From positions 24,861 through 88,860 of the forward strand of contig JALQYJ010000001.1 of NCBI GenBank assembly GCA_023254175.1: 64,000 nucleotides of DNA, written 5' to 3'. The notes below the pieces were generated by a model. It did not search any database and was not told the DNA's origin. It worked only from the letters and a program-made list of their open reading frames with translations. Source of the DNA: Runella sp. GTDB lineage: Bacteria > Bacteroidota > Bacteroidia > Cytophagales > Spirosomataceae. Of the stretch, positions 18,023 through 26,687 are shown piece after piece (the first letter of the stretch is position 1; each line of letters begins with the position of its first letter). Both the position numbers and the translations under genes were made by a program.

Positions 18023-19255
18023 TTAAGACTGCAAAGTTAGGGGTTTCATCCAACAAACATAATACTTTCGGACAATATTACTCAGGGCCTTAATTGTCGG
18101 TAAATCAGAGGCATCGGCAATATCACGTACGCTTCCGTCTTTCATTTTGATTAAAATGTGTTCTTTGCTCGAAACATAGGCGGCGTTGCTTGATTCTCCC
18201 ATGACCAAAAAATACTCGTGCCAGCTATCCGAAATACCTTGCTGGCGAAGTTGTTCGTGGATTTCTTGGAGTTGATTTTGGTCAAAAGGAACGGCTGAAA
18301 ACTGGATTTTGTACAATTTTCGGTTGAGTAAATGTTGACAAATCATCGAAAGGACATGGTCTTCGTGGGCAGCCCATACCTTCAAGCAGCCCCATACATC
18401 GTAGTCGTCGATTTTGGTAAAAGAATGGAGGTACTGAGGATTTTCTTGAAACTGCTGTAAAGTAATCTTTTGCCGTAAAAAAAGTCCAAAGTCGTTGGGA
18501 GCAAAAATAGCTTCACCACTTCGGGCCAATTCACGAGCACGTCTGATGGCCTGAATCAACATCGTTTCGGCACAAATGGAGGTCTTGTGAAGGTACACCT
18601 GCCAGTACATGAGACGCCGCGCATTCAAAAAGTTCTCGATACTTAAAATGCCTTTTGATTCCACCACAAGCTGGTCATCCACCACATCCAACATCTTAAT
18701 GATGCGTTCCGTCCCAATGGCTCCTTCGGCGACGCCCGTAAAAAAACAGTCACGGTTGAGGTAGTCCATGCGATCCATGTCTAATTGGCTGGAAATCAAT
18801 TGATGGAAAAAGTGGCGAGGATAACTACCTTCAAACATCTGAATCGCCATTTCGAGTTGGCCGTCCATTTGGCGATTGAGTTCTTTCATGATTTCCAACG
18901 ACAAATATTCGTGGTGGACGTCGTTCAGAATGGTTTTTTCTAGTACATGCGAAAAGGGGCCGTGTCCTACATCGTGCAGTAGGATGGCGATGTGGGCGGC
19001 TTCCCACTCGGCTTCCCAAATCAGATGGCCTTTGGAGCGAAGTGTAGAAAGAGCTTGCCCCATGAGGTGCATGGCTCCAAGGGCATGGTGAAAACGAGTA
19101 TGCAAAGCACCTGGATAGACCAGTTCGGCCATGCCTAGTTGCCTAATGCGTCGGAGTCGTTGAAAAAAAGGGTGTTGGATAAGGTCAAATACCAAATCAG
19201 ACGGAATGCTGATGAATCCGTAAACGGGGTCGTTGAAAATCTTACGTTTGTTCAA
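18023..19255 (-). CDS. HD-domain phosphohydrolase (dNTPase/SAMHD1-like), first gene of the lpx operon
   Basis: Cytosolic HD superfamily metal hydrolase. Motifs: [37 protein letters not shown] (first His), [17 protein letters not shown] (HD pair) and [18 protein letters not shown] (second Asp). Relatives hydrolyse dNTPs or other nucleotides; the substrate here is not predictable. The ORF track starts at 19420, but that would overlap the divergent isomerase promoter. The TTG at 19255 ([15 protein letters not shown]) begins exactly where family similarity begins, giving about 410 residues, and a -7-like element lies 50 nt upstream. It precedes lpxD in Bacteroidota operons. Confidence 0.88.
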   Translation of the reverse strand: MNKRKIFNDPVYGFISIPSDLVFDLIQHPFFQRLRRIRQLGMAELVYPGALHTRFHHALGAMHLMGQALSTLRSKGHLIWEAEWEAAHIAILLHDVGHGPFSHVLEKTILNDVHHEYLSLEIMKELNRQMDGQLEMAIQMFEGSYPRHFFHQLISSQLDMDRMDYLNRDCFFTGVAEGAIGTERIIKMLDVVDDQLVVESKGILSIENFLNARRLMYWQVYLHKTSICAETMLIQAIRRARELARSGEAIFAPNDFGLFLRQKITLQQFQENPQYLHSFTKIDDYDVWGCLKVWAAHEDHVLSMICQHLLNRKLYKIQFSAVPFDQNQLQEIHEQLRQQGISDSWHEYFLVMGESSNAAYVSSKEHILIKMKDGSVRDIADASDLPTIKALSNIVRKYYVCWMKPLTLQS

Positions 19256-19305
19256 AGCGGAAGAAATTGGGAGAAAGTTGAACAAGTGTTCAATAAAAAA
19301 TTGCC

Positions 19306-19340
19306 TAAAGGTAATGATTAAGCAACTGAAGCATTTCAAA
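19306..19340 (-). promoter_or_regulatory. Candidate promoter of the HD–lpxD–lpxC/fabZ–lpxA operon
   Basis: On the minus strand TTTG (19340-19337) and TACCTTTA (19313-19306) are 23 nt apart. The -7 box differs from TAnnTTTG in its last base, so this is weaker than the tRNA promoter. The predicted start near 19298 fits the TTG start at 19255. Confidence 0.4.
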
Positions 19341-19370
19341 TTTATGAGGTGAATTTGGATGACTTCGCTT

Positions 19371-19404
19371 TTTGATAGCGCAAAAAGATAATTTGATACA
19401 TTTG
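19371..19404 (+). promoter_or_regulatory. Promoter of the peptidyl-prolyl isomerase gene
   Basis: TTTG at 19371-19374 and TACATTTG at 19397-19404 are 22 nt apart. Transcription would begin near 19411, just after the first ATG of the ORF track (19406). This supports translation from the ATG at 19517, with a leader of about 105 nt. Confidence 0.65.
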
Positions 19405-19516
19405 TATGAGGATTAAACATTTACTACTGGTAGTTGTACTGATGATCATCTCACCGTTGGTCACTGTCAGCTATGTAGGATATAAAATAGAAAAAAGGGT
19501 TATATCTATTCATACA

Positions 19517-20239
19517 ATGAAAACAAGAATCCATTTAAGCACCTTGCTGGCGATAGCGATGCTGTCGGTAGCTCTGCCTGCTGTTTCCCAAAAAAAATCT
19601 AAAAAAGCGGAAGTAGTCACTATTCATACATCTTTTGGTGACATGACTGCCATTTTGCACGAGCAAACACCTTTGCACAAAGCGAACTTTTTGAGATTAG
19701 CCAAAGACCACTTTTACGATAGCTTGCTTTTCCACCGTATCATTGAAAATTTTATGATTCAGGGAGGAGACCCTGCCTCAAAAAATGCCAAAGCAGGCGA
19801 GCGCCTCGGTGGGGGCGGGGGAAATATGGAACGAATACCTGCGGAGTTTCATCCCGACTTGTTTCATAAAAAAGGGGCATTGGCCGCAGCAAGAGATAAT
19901 AACCCTGAAAAAAAATCATCGGCTTGCCAGTTTTATATTGTACAGGGAAAAGTGTACAACGATGCCGAACTGGATGTACAGCTAAAGCGAGCCACAGGAA
20001 CCCGCCAAGCCACGCCTATTCAACGTGAAGCCTATAAATCAGTGGGGGGAACGCCACATTTGGACGGAAACTATACGGTTTTTGGGCAAGTTATAAGCGG
20101 ATTAGCCGTACTGGATAGCATTGCGCGCCAACCCAAAGACCGTACCGATCGCCCCCTTAAGGATATTCGAATGAGTATGAAGGTGGAAAAAATGAAGAAG
20201 AAAAAAATCGCCAAACGTTACGGCTATCGGTTTGAATAA
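19517..20239 (+). CDS. Exported cyclophilin-type peptidyl-prolyl cis-trans isomerase
   Basis: Cyclophilin-fold isomerase of about 240 residues that assists folding of exported proteins. From the ATG at 19517 there is a clean signal peptide (MKTRIHLSTLLAIAMLSVALPAVSQ), which the longer ORF start at 19406 would bury. Cyclophilin core: FHRIIENFMIQGGDP (active-site Arg/Phe region), a Gly-rich loop GERLGGGGGNMERIPAEFHPDLFHKKGALAAAR, SACQFYIV, then YTVFGQVISGLAVLDSIA. An insertion of about 30 residues (KVYNDAELDVQLKRATGTRQATPIQREAYKSVGG), seen in Bacteroidota homologues, separates the core strands. Probably periplasmic. Lys-rich C-terminus. Single gene. Confidence 0.93.
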   Translation: MKTRIHLSTLLAIAMLSVALPAVSQKKSKKAEVVTIHTSFGDMTAILHEQTPLHKANFLRLAKDHFYDSLLFHRIIENFMIQGGDPASKNAKAGERLGGGGGNMERIPAEFHPDLFHKKGALAAARDNNPEKKSSACQFYIVQGKVYNDAELDVQLKRATGTRQATPIQREAYKSVGGTPHLDGNYTVFGQVISGLAVLDSIARQPKDRTDRPLKDIRMSMKVEKMKKKKIAKRYGYRFE

Positions 20240-20325
20240 AGTCTCAAAAGGAAGGCATACGATTGAAGTTTTCTAAATTGTGGGAAAAGTCGATTTCTTT
20301 CGCGTAATTTTCCCAACGGGTTTAC

Positions 20326-20333
20326 TAACTTTG
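20326..20333 (+). promoter_or_regulatory. Candidate -7 box of the sigma-54 activator gene
   Basis: TAACTTTG matches TAnnTTTG, 24 nt before the ATG at 20358. It lies inside the extension predicted by the ORF track, which argues for the shorter start. The -33 element (TTTC) is weak. Confidence 0.45.
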
Positions 20334-20357
20334 CCCATTAACTTATTTCTACGACTG

Positions 20358-21521
20358 ATGGCAAAAATCCTAATAGTGGATGACGAAAAAAGTATCCGTG
20401 CAGCCCTGCGTGATATTTTAGAGTATGAAGATTATGAAGTCGAAGAGGCTAAAGATGGTGAAGAAGGCCTATACATGATTCTCAATAATCAGTATGATGT
20501 GGCGCTTTGTGATATAAAAATGCCAAAATTAGAAGGACTCGAAGTGCTTCTGAAGGCAGGCGAGGCAGGCCGAGCAACGCAATTTATTATGATTTCGGCA
20601 TTTGGGAGTGTGGAAAATGCCGTAGAAGCTACCAAGCGTGGCGCCTACGATTTTATTACCAAACCCCCAGATTTAAACCGCCTTTTGGTATCCGTACGCA
20701 ATGCCATCGAAAAGGCGAAACTGGTTGCTGAAACGGCTGACTTGAAAAAACGCATTTTCAAGATCAACGAAATCGTGGGTGAGTCGGCTCCGATTCGTAA
20801 AGTGAAAGAAACCATCGATCGAGTAGCACCTACCGAAGCTCGCGTGCTTATCACGGGGGCTAATGGTTCGGGGAAAGAGATGGTAGCAAAACAAATTCAT
20901 GAGAAAAGTAATCGTGCTAACAAGCCTTTGGTGGAAGTAAACTGCGCGGCAATCCCGAGTGAATTAATTGAGAGTGAACTTTTTGGTTACGAAAAAGGGG
21001 CGTTTACGGGTGCCGTTAAACAACGCATCGGTATGTTTGAACAAGCCGATGGGGGGACTCTTTTCTTAGACGAGATTGGAGACATGAGCCTTTCGGCACA
21101 AGCCAAAGTATTGAGAGCATTGCAAGAGAGCAAAATTACCCGTGTTGGAGGCGATAAAGAAATCAAAATCAATGTACGCGTGATTGCTGCGACTAACAAA
21201 GACCTCAAACGTGAGATTTCGGAAGGCGGTTTCCGCGAAGACTTGTACCACCGTCTCAATGTCATTCCGATTCACGTACCGCCTTTAGCGGAGCGTCGGG
21301 AGGATATTCTGTTGTTGGCCGAGAAATTTTTGTACGATATTTCGCAAGAGTACGGTGGTGTCCCTAAAACAATTGCTAACGATGCCATGCAGCACCTAAA
21401 ATCATTGCCTTGGACGGGTAACGTACGCGAACTGCGTAATGTAATCGAGCGCTTGGTAATTATGTGTGGCGACGAAATCTTGTTGGAAGATGTGCGCTTA
21501 TACGCAAGCTTTGGAAGTTAA
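20358..21521 (+). CDS. NtrC-type response regulator: receiver plus sigma-54 AAA+ domain, no DNA-binding domain
   Basis: Two-component regulator of about 387 residues. A receiver domain comes first (KILIVDDEKSIRAALRDIL, phosphoacceptor in YDVALCDIKMPKLEGLEVL), then a sigma-54 interaction AAA+ domain: Walker A-like ITGANGSGKEMVAKQIHE, GAFTGA loop at about 214-219, Walker B GGTLFLDEIGDMSL, and arginine finger region with WTGNVRELRNVIERLVIM. The chain ends at EDVRLYASFGS, so the usual Fis-type helix-turn-helix is absent. It should therefore activate sigma-54 polymerase from solution or through a partner. ATG at 20358 (MAKILIVDDE) preferred over the GTG at 20280. No histidine kinase gene is adjacent. 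Confidence 0.93.
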   Translation: MAKILIVDDEKSIRAALRDILEYEDYEVEEAKDGEEGLYMILNNQYDVALCDIKMPKLEGLEVLLKAGEAGRATQFIMISAFGSVENAVEATKRGAYDFITKPPDLNRLLVSVRNAIEKAKLVAETADLKKRIFKINEIVGESAPIRKVKETIDRVAPTEARVLITGANGSGKEMVAKQIHEKSNRANKPLVEVNCAAIPSELIESELFGYEKGAFTGAVKQRIGMFEQADGGTLFLDEIGDMSLSAQAKVLRALQESKITRVGGDKEIKINVRVIAATNKDLKREISEGGFREDLYHRLNVIPIHVPPLAERREDILLLAEKFLYDISQEYGGVPKTIANDAMQHLKSLPWTGNVRELRNVIERLVIMCGDEILLEDVRLYASFGS

Positions 21522-21546
21522 TTTAATTTAATTTATTAATAGCGCC

Positions 21547-21595
21547 AAAACGTTAGATAAAGAGTTTATTCACTGACTCGTTGTCTAGCGTTTTT
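21547..21595 (+). terminator. Terminator after the sigma-54 activator gene
   Basis: AAAACGTTAGATAAAGAGT pairs with ACTCGTTGTCTAGCGTTTT using two G-U pairs and one mismatch, followed by a T-run. It separates this gene from hisIE. Confidence 0.75.
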
Positions 21596-21623
21596 ATTAA
21601 ATAGTGCTTTGTCACTCATACGA

Positions 21624-22223
21624 ATGGAAATCAATTTTTCAAAATCTCCCGATGGTTTGGTTCCTGCCGTTGTCCAAGACGACGAAACGGGCAAGGTGCT
21701 CATGGTAGGATACATGAATGCAGAAGCACTCGCCAAAACCGAAGCCGAAAAAGTAGTTACTTTTTTTAGTCGTAGTAAGCAGCGTCTTTGGACAAAAGGA
21801 GAGACATCGGGGCATTTTTTAGAAGTTAAAACGATATTAGTGGATTGTGACCAAGATACTATTTTGGTCAAAGTACACCCGATTGGTCCAACGTGCCATA
21901 CGGGAGCTGATACGTGTTTTTTTGAGAAAAATGAGGGGAAAGCACCGTTTCTCAACTACCTTCAAAAACAAATCATTCGCGACCGTAAAAATAATCCTTC
22001 AGAAGCGTCATACACAAGTAAGCTTTTTAGCCGTGGAGTTAATAAAATAGCCCAGAAAGTAGGTGAAGAAGCCGTAGAGTTAGTGATTGAAGCCAAAGAC
22101 TCAAACGACGATTTGTTCAAAGGGGAAGCGGCTGATTTGTTGTTCCATTATTTAATTCTGTTAGAACAACGCGGCATGGATTTGGATGACATTGTTGATG
22201 TCCTGAAAACGCGTCATAAGTAG
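21624..22223 (+). CDS. hisIE: Bifunctional phosphoribosyl-AMP cyclohydrolase / phosphoribosyl-ATP pyrophosphatase
   Basis: Second and third steps of histidine biosynthesis in one cytosolic protein of 199 residues. HisI part (about 1-110): LVPAVVQDDETGKVLMVGYMNAEAL, SRSKQRLWTKGETSGHFL and the metal-binding DCDQDTILVKVHPIGPTCHTGADTCFF. HisE part: SYTSKLFSRGVNKIAQKVGEEAVELVIEAK and EAADLLFHYLILLEQRG. ATG at 21624 (MEINFSKSPDG) preferred over the upstream TTG at 21609. It stands alone, without other his genes on either side, with a terminator before it and an inverted repeat after it. Confidence 0.96.
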   Translation: MEINFSKSPDGLVPAVVQDDETGKVLMVGYMNAEALAKTEAEKVVTFFSRSKQRLWTKGETSGHFLEVKTILVDCDQDTILVKVHPIGPTCHTGADTCFFEKNEGKAPFLNYLQKQIIRDRKNNPSEASYTSKLFSRGVNKIAQKVGEEAVELVIEAKDSNDDLFKGEAADLLFHYLILLEQRGMDLDDIVDVLKTRHK

Positions 22224-22228
22224 GTATA

Positions 22229-22291
22229 TAGTCCACAGTCGATAACTCGATGGTTCACGATTTTGAACTAAGGACTATTAACTGTGGACTA
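22229..22291. repeat. Perfect 11-bp inverted repeat between convergent hisIE and the nitrilase gene
   Basis: TAGTCCACAGT (22229-22239) and ACTGTGGACTA (22281-22291) pair perfectly; a nested GTTCA/TGAAC pair lies inside. It fills the 75-nt gap between convergent stop codons and shares the AGTCCA core with the element at 11728. Probable bidirectional terminator. Confidence 0.7.
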
Positions 22292-22298
22292 ATCAACT

Positions 22299-23168
22299 CT
22301 ACTCGTCAATCAAGCGCTTCGTGATGGGTTGGTAACTGTCGATGCGGCGGTCGCGGAGGTAAGGCCATGTGGTGCGATAGTACTCCGTTTTGTCCAAATC
22401 GAGTTCGATTACTTTCGTTTCTTCTTGATCGTGAGAAGCTAAATACATCAGACTTCCGAAGGGATTGGAAACAAATGAACCTCCCCAAAACTGCTGATCA
22501 GCTTCGCGTCCTACGCGATTGACTGACACGACATAGACGCCGTTGGCAACGGAGTGACTGCGCTGAATGGTCTGCCATGCGTTGTATTGTTCCTGATTAA
22601 TGGCAGAATCTTGTTCGTTGACGTCCCAGCCGATGGCTGTTGGGTAAAACAAAATTTCTGCTCCCATCAAGCTCGTGATACGAGCCGCTTCTGGATACCA
22701 TTGGTCCCAACAAATAAGAACACCCAGTTTTCCAAATTTGGTTTGAAATACTTTATAGCCCAAATCCCCCGGGGTAAAATAAAACTTCTCGTAGTAGCCT
22801 GGGTCGTCGGGTATGTGCATTTTGCGATATTTTCCCAAATAACTCCCGTCGGCATCCAAAACGGTGGTGGTGTTGTGGTATAGCCCTGGGGCGCGTTTTT
22901 CGAACAACGAAGCGATAATTACAATGCCTAATTCTTTGGCTAATTCACCCAAAACATCGGTCGTAGGGCCAGGGATGGCTTCACCGAGGCTAAAATTAGC
23001 ATGGTCTTCTACGTCGCAAAAATACAGGGATTTAAACAGCTCTTGAAGGCAGACAATTTGGGCACCTTGCGCAGCAGCCTCGCGGGTTTTGGCGATGGCT
23101 TTTGCTAAGTTATCGTTGACATCGGCAGTGCAGCTCATTTGCACCAAACCTACTTTTACGTTTCGCAT
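22299..23168 (-). CDS. Carbon-nitrogen hydrolase, N-carbamoylputrescine amidase type
   Basis: Nitrilase-superfamily amidase of 289 residues, cytosolic. The Glu-Lys-Cys triad is visible: Glu in IVCLQELFKSLYF, Lys in GKYRKMHIPDDPGYYEKFYF and Cys in LGVLICWDQWYPEAARI. The sequence style (CDVEDHANF, GPTTDVLGELAKELGIVIIASLFEKRAPGLYHNTTTVLDADG) matches N-carbamoylputrescine amidases, which make putrescine from N-carbamoylputrescine. Its usual partner, agmatine deiminase, is not in the window. A good promoter (23189-23218) lies upstream. Confidence 0.92.
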   Translation of the reverse strand: MRNVKVGLVQMSCTADVNDNLAKAIAKTREAAAQGAQIVCLQELFKSLYFCDVEDHANFSLGEAIPGPTTDVLGELAKELGIVIIASLFEKRAPGLYHNTTTVLDADGSYLGKYRKMHIPDDPGYYEKFYFTPGDLGYKVFQTKFGKLGVLICWDQWYPEAARITSLMGAEILFYPTAIGWDVNEQDSAINQEQYNAWQTIQRSHSVANGVYVVSVNRVGREADQQFWGGSFVSNPFGSLMYLASHDQEETKVIELDLDKTEYYRTTWPYLRDRRIDSYQPITKRLIDE

Positions 23169-23188
23169 TTGAAAATGATTTTAGACCG

Positions 23189-23218
23189 CAAAAATAACGG
23201 GTAGCTAGGTATCTACAA
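23189..23218 (-). promoter_or_regulatory. Promoter of the nitrilase gene
   Basis: On the minus strand TTG (23218-23216) and TATTTTTG (23196-23189, TAnnTTTG) are 19 nt apart. The start would fall near 23182, giving a short leader of about 14 nt. Confidence 0.6.
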
Positions 23219-23297
23219 CCTGAAATGGATTTTTGTCAGTTTTTTATAAGTCTTCAAAAGTCTGTACTTTCGGACAAAAATCAACAAACCCTTCATT

Positions 23298-25517
23298 ATG
23301 CGTTTATTTACTAACCTAACAAGCGCTTTTTTACACTGCGCTCTTTTGATAAGTGTATCGTTTGGGAGTATGGCCCAAACGAAAGAGAAAGTGGTCGCGT
23401 CTGACCTTACTCGCATCAAACAACTAGGCAATGTCGCAATTTCGCCCGATGGCAGGCGAGTGGTTTACAACGTGAATACGATTGAACCCAACGCTGATGG
23501 TAGCGATTATGACTACAAATTACACATTTGGCTGGCCGATGTAGATGGTAAAATGGTGCCCCGTGCCCTCACCCGTGGCAGCGAAAGCGCCGTGGGGCCT
23601 GTTTGGAGCCCTGATGGAAAAAGCATTGCTTTTACCCGTAGTGTAAAAGGGAAATCGCAAATTTTTGTGATGCCACTTGATGGAGGAGAAGCGTGGCAAT
23701 TGACGGATTATAAACACGGAGCAGGTGGGCCGCAGTTTTCGCCCGATGGAACTAAAATATTGTTTTCTACTTCGGTAAACTTTGCCACTTTGATGACAGA
23801 TTCGATTTTGAATCCATCAAAAGGTGGCCCCGCATGGAGTCTCGAAAAGGCAGGGTTTCAAAAGAATGAACAACTCAAAAAAAATACTGCCAAACCTAAC
23901 CCTGACGGGACGATTGAGGAAATTAGAGCGTATCTTGACAAAGATGTAGAAGATAAAAAAGCGAAAGTAATCAATCGCCTCAATTTTCAAGGAGAAGCCT
24001 CGGCGGGGCAAGAGTTGAGTTTTGCGCATTTGTTGGTGATTGACGTAAAAGAAGGAGCAAAACCACAGCCTTTGACCAAAGGGTTTTATTCGTACGGCTC
24101 AGGGGCATGGTCGGGCGATGGAAAGCAAATTTGGTTTTCAACACGCGCCGATAGCCTTGTTCATCCCGACCGTGACTTGGCTAGTCGTATCTGTGTAATG
24201 AACGCTGACGGAAGTGGCGTTCGTACGGTTTTGGCGGACAAAGCCCGTAGTTTTGGGCAGCCAACCCCTTCACCCGATGGACAATGGTTGGCGTTTACGA
24301 CGTCGCAAGCAGCCATAAAATCAGGTACGCTTGACCAATCGCATTTGGCATTTTTGAACCTAAAAAATGCAGGTGCTACTTACAACATTCATCCCTTCGA
24401 CCGTTCGCCAGGTAATTTGAAATGGGTGACGCTGACATTTCCCAAAAACAAAAAAGAAGTAGGTAAAGTCGAGTATGTTTACTTTACGGCTCAGTCAAAC
24501 GGAGGTGCACCGCTTTTCCGCGCCGTGCCAACGGTCGATAAAATTGACCAATTGTCGGATTTTGATACGGGTGTGACTGATTTCGATGTACAGCCAGACA
24601 AAGTAGTTTTTGCCAAAACCGAAATCACGAACCCGTCGGAATTGTACCGTGCGGATGTGTTAATGAAAAACGCTCAAAAACTGTCTTCGCATAACGATTG
24701 GGTTGCCAAAAAAGCCTTGAGTATTCCTACCAAACATACCTTTACCAACTCAAAAGGCCAGACGGTGGAGTACTGGATTATGAAGCCAACGGTGTTGGAA
24801 GCGGGTAAAAAATATCCATTATTGCTCAATATGCACGGTGGCCCGACGGCCATGTGGGGGCCAGGCGAATCGTCGATGTGGCACGAGTTTCAGTATTTCT
24901 GTGCCCAAGGATACGGGGTCGTTTATGCCAATCCACGTGGTTCGGGGGGGTACGGAGTGGAGTTTATGCGTGCCAACTACCGTGATTGGGGAACAGGCCC
25001 TGCGGAAGACGTATTGCGTGCTTGTTCGGAAGCGGCCAAAGAATCATGGGCCGATACGTCGCGTCAGGTGATTACGGGCGGGTCGTATGCGGGCTATCTG
25101 ACGGCTTGGATTATTGCGCACGATCACCGTTTCAAGGCAGCTTTTGCTCAGCGTGGCGTGTATGATTTGACGACATTTATGGGCGAAGGAAACGCGTGGC
25201 GTTTGGTGCCTAATTATTTTGGAGGCTACCCCTGGGAGGCTGAAACGAAGGCGTCGATGGATGCAAATTCACCCTATACGTTTGTGGATAAAATAAAAAC
25301 TCCTTTTCTGATTAAGCACGGTGAAAACGACTTGCGTACAGGAGTAATTCAAAGTGAGATGATGTACAAGTCGTTGAAAATCATGGGAAAAGAAGTAGAG
25401 TACGTACGTATGCCAGGCGGAACGCATGAACTAAGCCGCAGTGGAAACCCTCGTCAGCGCATCGACCGTATGTTGCGGATTTATGAGTTTTTTGAACGTT
25501 ACGTTGGGAAGAAGTAA
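23298..25517 (+). CDS. Secreted S9 family peptidase (prolyl oligopeptidase / dipeptidyl peptidase-like)
   Basis: Exported serine peptidase of 739 residues. The signal peptide ends near 27 (HCALLISVSFGSMAQ). An N-terminal beta-propeller built of WD40-like/TolB-like PD repeats (VAISPDGRRVVYNVN, GPVWSPDGKSIAF, GGPQFSPDGTKILFST, PTPSPDGQWLAFTT) gates an alpha/beta-hydrolase domain (about 480-739). Catalytic triad: Ser in VITGGSYAGYLTAWII, Asp in KHGENDLRTGV, His in MPGGTHELSRSG. It cleaves short peptides, probably in the periplasm. Alone in its transcription unit. Confidence 0.95.
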   Translation: MRLFTNLTSAFLHCALLISVSFGSMAQTKEKVVASDLTRIKQLGNVAISPDGRRVVYNVNTIEPNADGSDYDYKLHIWLADVDGKMVPRALTRGSESAVGPVWSPDGKSIAFTRSVKGKSQIFVMPLDGGEAWQLTDYKHGAGGPQFSPDGTKILFSTSVNFATLMTDSILNPSKGGPAWSLEKAGFQKNEQLKKNTAKPNPDGTIEEIRAYLDKDVEDKKAKVINRLNFQGEASAGQELSFAHLLVIDVKEGAKPQPLTKGFYSYGSGAWSGDGKQIWFSTRADSLVHPDRDLASRICVMNADGSGVRTVLADKARSFGQPTPSPDGQWLAFTTSQAAIKSGTLDQSHLAFLNLKNAGATYNIHPFDRSPGNLKWVTLTFPKNKKEVGKVEYVYFTAQSNGGAPLFRAVPTVDKIDQLSDFDTGVTDFDVQPDKVVFAKTEITNPSELYRADVLMKNAQKLSSHNDWVAKKALSIPTKHTFTNSKGQTVEYWIMKPTVLEAGKKYPLLLNMHGGPTAMWGPGESSMWHEFQYFCAQGYGVVYANPRGSGGYGVEFMRANYRDWGTGPAEDVLRACSEAAKESWADTSRQVITGGSYAGYLTAWIIAHDHRFKAAFAQRGVYDLTTFMGEGNAWRLVPNYFGGYPWEAETKASMDANSPYTFVDKIKTPFLIKHGENDLRTGVIQSEMMYKSLKIMGKEVEYVRMPGGTHELSRSGNPRQRIDRMLRIYEFFERYVGKK

Positions 25518-25556
25518 AAATACTTCCACGACTGCCTTTTGAAGATTAAAATAAAA

Positions 25557-25594
25557 ACCCATTGAAGTGTGATAATTTGTCAAGCTCAATGGGT
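25557..25594. repeat. 9-bp inverted repeat downstream of the S9 peptidase
   Basis: ACCCATTGA (25557-25565) and TCAATGGGT (25586-25594) pair perfectly around a 20-nt loop, 40 nt after the peptidase stop codon. On the plus strand it lacks a T-tract. Probably a terminator or processing hairpin. Confidence 0.5.
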
Positions 25595-25627
25595 AAAAAT
25601 TATTACAAACCCTTTTAAACTACTTAC

Positions 25628-26566
25628 ATGAACAATCGTCGCTCGTTTATCAAGCAATTAGGGGCTGTGGCAGGGGCTGCAGTGCTTGCTCCCGAAGTGT
25701 TGGCCTTTGAGCCCCAGAAAAAACTATGGTTTGAGATTTCATTGGCGGAGTGGTCGTTGCACAAAGCTATATTCAATGAGAAAAAACTGACCAACTTAGA
25801 CTTTCCCGTGGTAGCCCGTAAAGAGTTCGGGATTGGGATTGTGGAGTACGTCAATCAGATGTTTAAAGACAAAGCCAAAGACACAGCTTACCTGAACGAG
25901 CTTTTGATGCGTTGTAAAGACAACGACATCAAAAACCACCTCATTATGATTGACGGAGAAGGGGGCTTGGCCGAAACCGATGCCGCAACTCGCAATAAGG
26001 CCGTTGATAATCACAAAAAATGGGTAGAATGTGCCAAATACTTGGGTTGTAAGACCATTCGGGTAAATTCATTTGGCCGCGGTACAGCCGAGGAAGTAGC
26101 CAAAGCTGCCGTTGACGGATTGGGTAAATTGGGTGAATTTGCCGCTCCTGTGGGCATCAACGTAATTGTAGAAAACCACGGAGGCTTTTCTTCCGATGGT
26201 AAGTGGTTGTCGGGAGTAATGAAGCAAGTAAACATGAAAAACGTAGGGACTCTCCCAGATTTTGGTAACTTCTGTATCAAGCGCAGTACAGGTGGCGAGT
26301 GGGGTGGAAGTTGTACCGAAGAATACGACCGTTATTTGGGAGTACAGGAGTTGATGCCATTTGCCAAGGGTGTAAGTGCCAAAACCAACGATTTTGATGC
26401 CAATGGCAACGAAGCAAAAATGGATTACGCCAAACTTCTTAAAATTGTAAAAGACGCGGGCTTTCGTGGCATTGTGGGTATCGAATACGAAGGAAACGTA
26501 ACGTCAGAATACGACGGAATCAAAGCCACTAAGAAACTCCTTGAGCGCGTAGGCGCAAGCGTTTAG
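25628..26566 (+). CDS. Tat-exported TIM-barrel protein (hydroxypyruvate isomerase / sugar phosphate isomerase-epimerase family)
   Basis: AP endonuclease 2-type TIM barrel of 312 residues. The N-terminus [26 protein letters not shown] is a twin-arginine signal, so it is probably periplasmic. Barrel motifs: [79 protein letters not shown]-like segment ([10 protein letters not shown]), [31 protein letters not shown] and [10 protein letters not shown]. The conserved acidic residues expected for the metal site (Glu in VENHGG, Asp in PDFGN, Glu in GIEYEG) are present. Substrate unknown; a secreted sugar-processing role is likely. Convergent with the TonB receptor gene. Confidence 0.87.
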   Translation: MNNRRSFIKQLGAVAGAAVLAPEVLAFEPQKKLWFEISLAEWSLHKAIFNEKKLTNLDFPVVARKEFGIGIVEYVNQMFKDKAKDTAYLNELLMRCKDNDIKNHLIMIDGEGGLAETDAATRNKAVDNHKKWVECAKYLGCKTIRVNSFGRGTAEEVAKAAVDGLGKLGEFAAPVGINVIVENHGGFSSDGKWLSGVMKQVNMKNVGTLPDFGNFCIKRSTGGEWGGSCTEEYDRYLGVQELMPFAKGVSAKTNDFDANGNEAKMDYAKLLKIVKDAGFRGIVGIEYEGNVTSEYDGIKATKKLLERVGASV

Positions 26567-26606
26567 CGAGTGGATTGGCTTTTGAGAAACCCGCCTGTAT
26601 TGTGTG

Positions 26607-26630
26607 CGTTGGGGTGCTTGCACCCCAACG
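26607..26630. repeat. 10-bp perfect hairpin between convergent genes
   Basis: CGTTGGGGTG and CACCCCAACG enclose a CTTG loop. It lies between the convergent stops at 26566 and 26688 and probably works as a bidirectional terminator. Confidence 0.7.
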
Positions 26631-26659
26631 TATACTCCTAAAATGCGGAATGAAGACTC

Positions 26660-26675
26660 GGGTTGTGAGCAACCC
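26660..26675. repeat. GGGTTG-TGAG-CAACCC hairpin
   Basis: A 6-bp stem with a TGAG loop, 13 nt beyond the TonB receptor stop codon. The same core GGTTG-TGAG-CAACC recurs at 53002-53023, and a TGAG loop also closes the hairpin at 52406. Confidence 0.6.
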
Positions 26676-26687
26676 TCAAACATTTCA

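Noticed and set aside
18023-19420. Long start of the HD-domain gene at 19420
   Set aside because: It would overlap the divergent isomerase transcript and adds about 55 residues with no similarity to the family; the TTG at 19255 fits better.
19406-19516. N-terminal extension of the isomerase as a separate small membrane peptide
   Set aside because: The promoter just upstream would start transcription near 19411, after this ATG, and the peptide runs in frame into the real signal peptide.
26567-26687. Possible riboswitch or CRISPR-like repeat from the stacked hairpins
   Set aside because: Only two unrelated short hairpins between convergent genes, without spacing regularity or a conserved aptamer core; terminators explain them.
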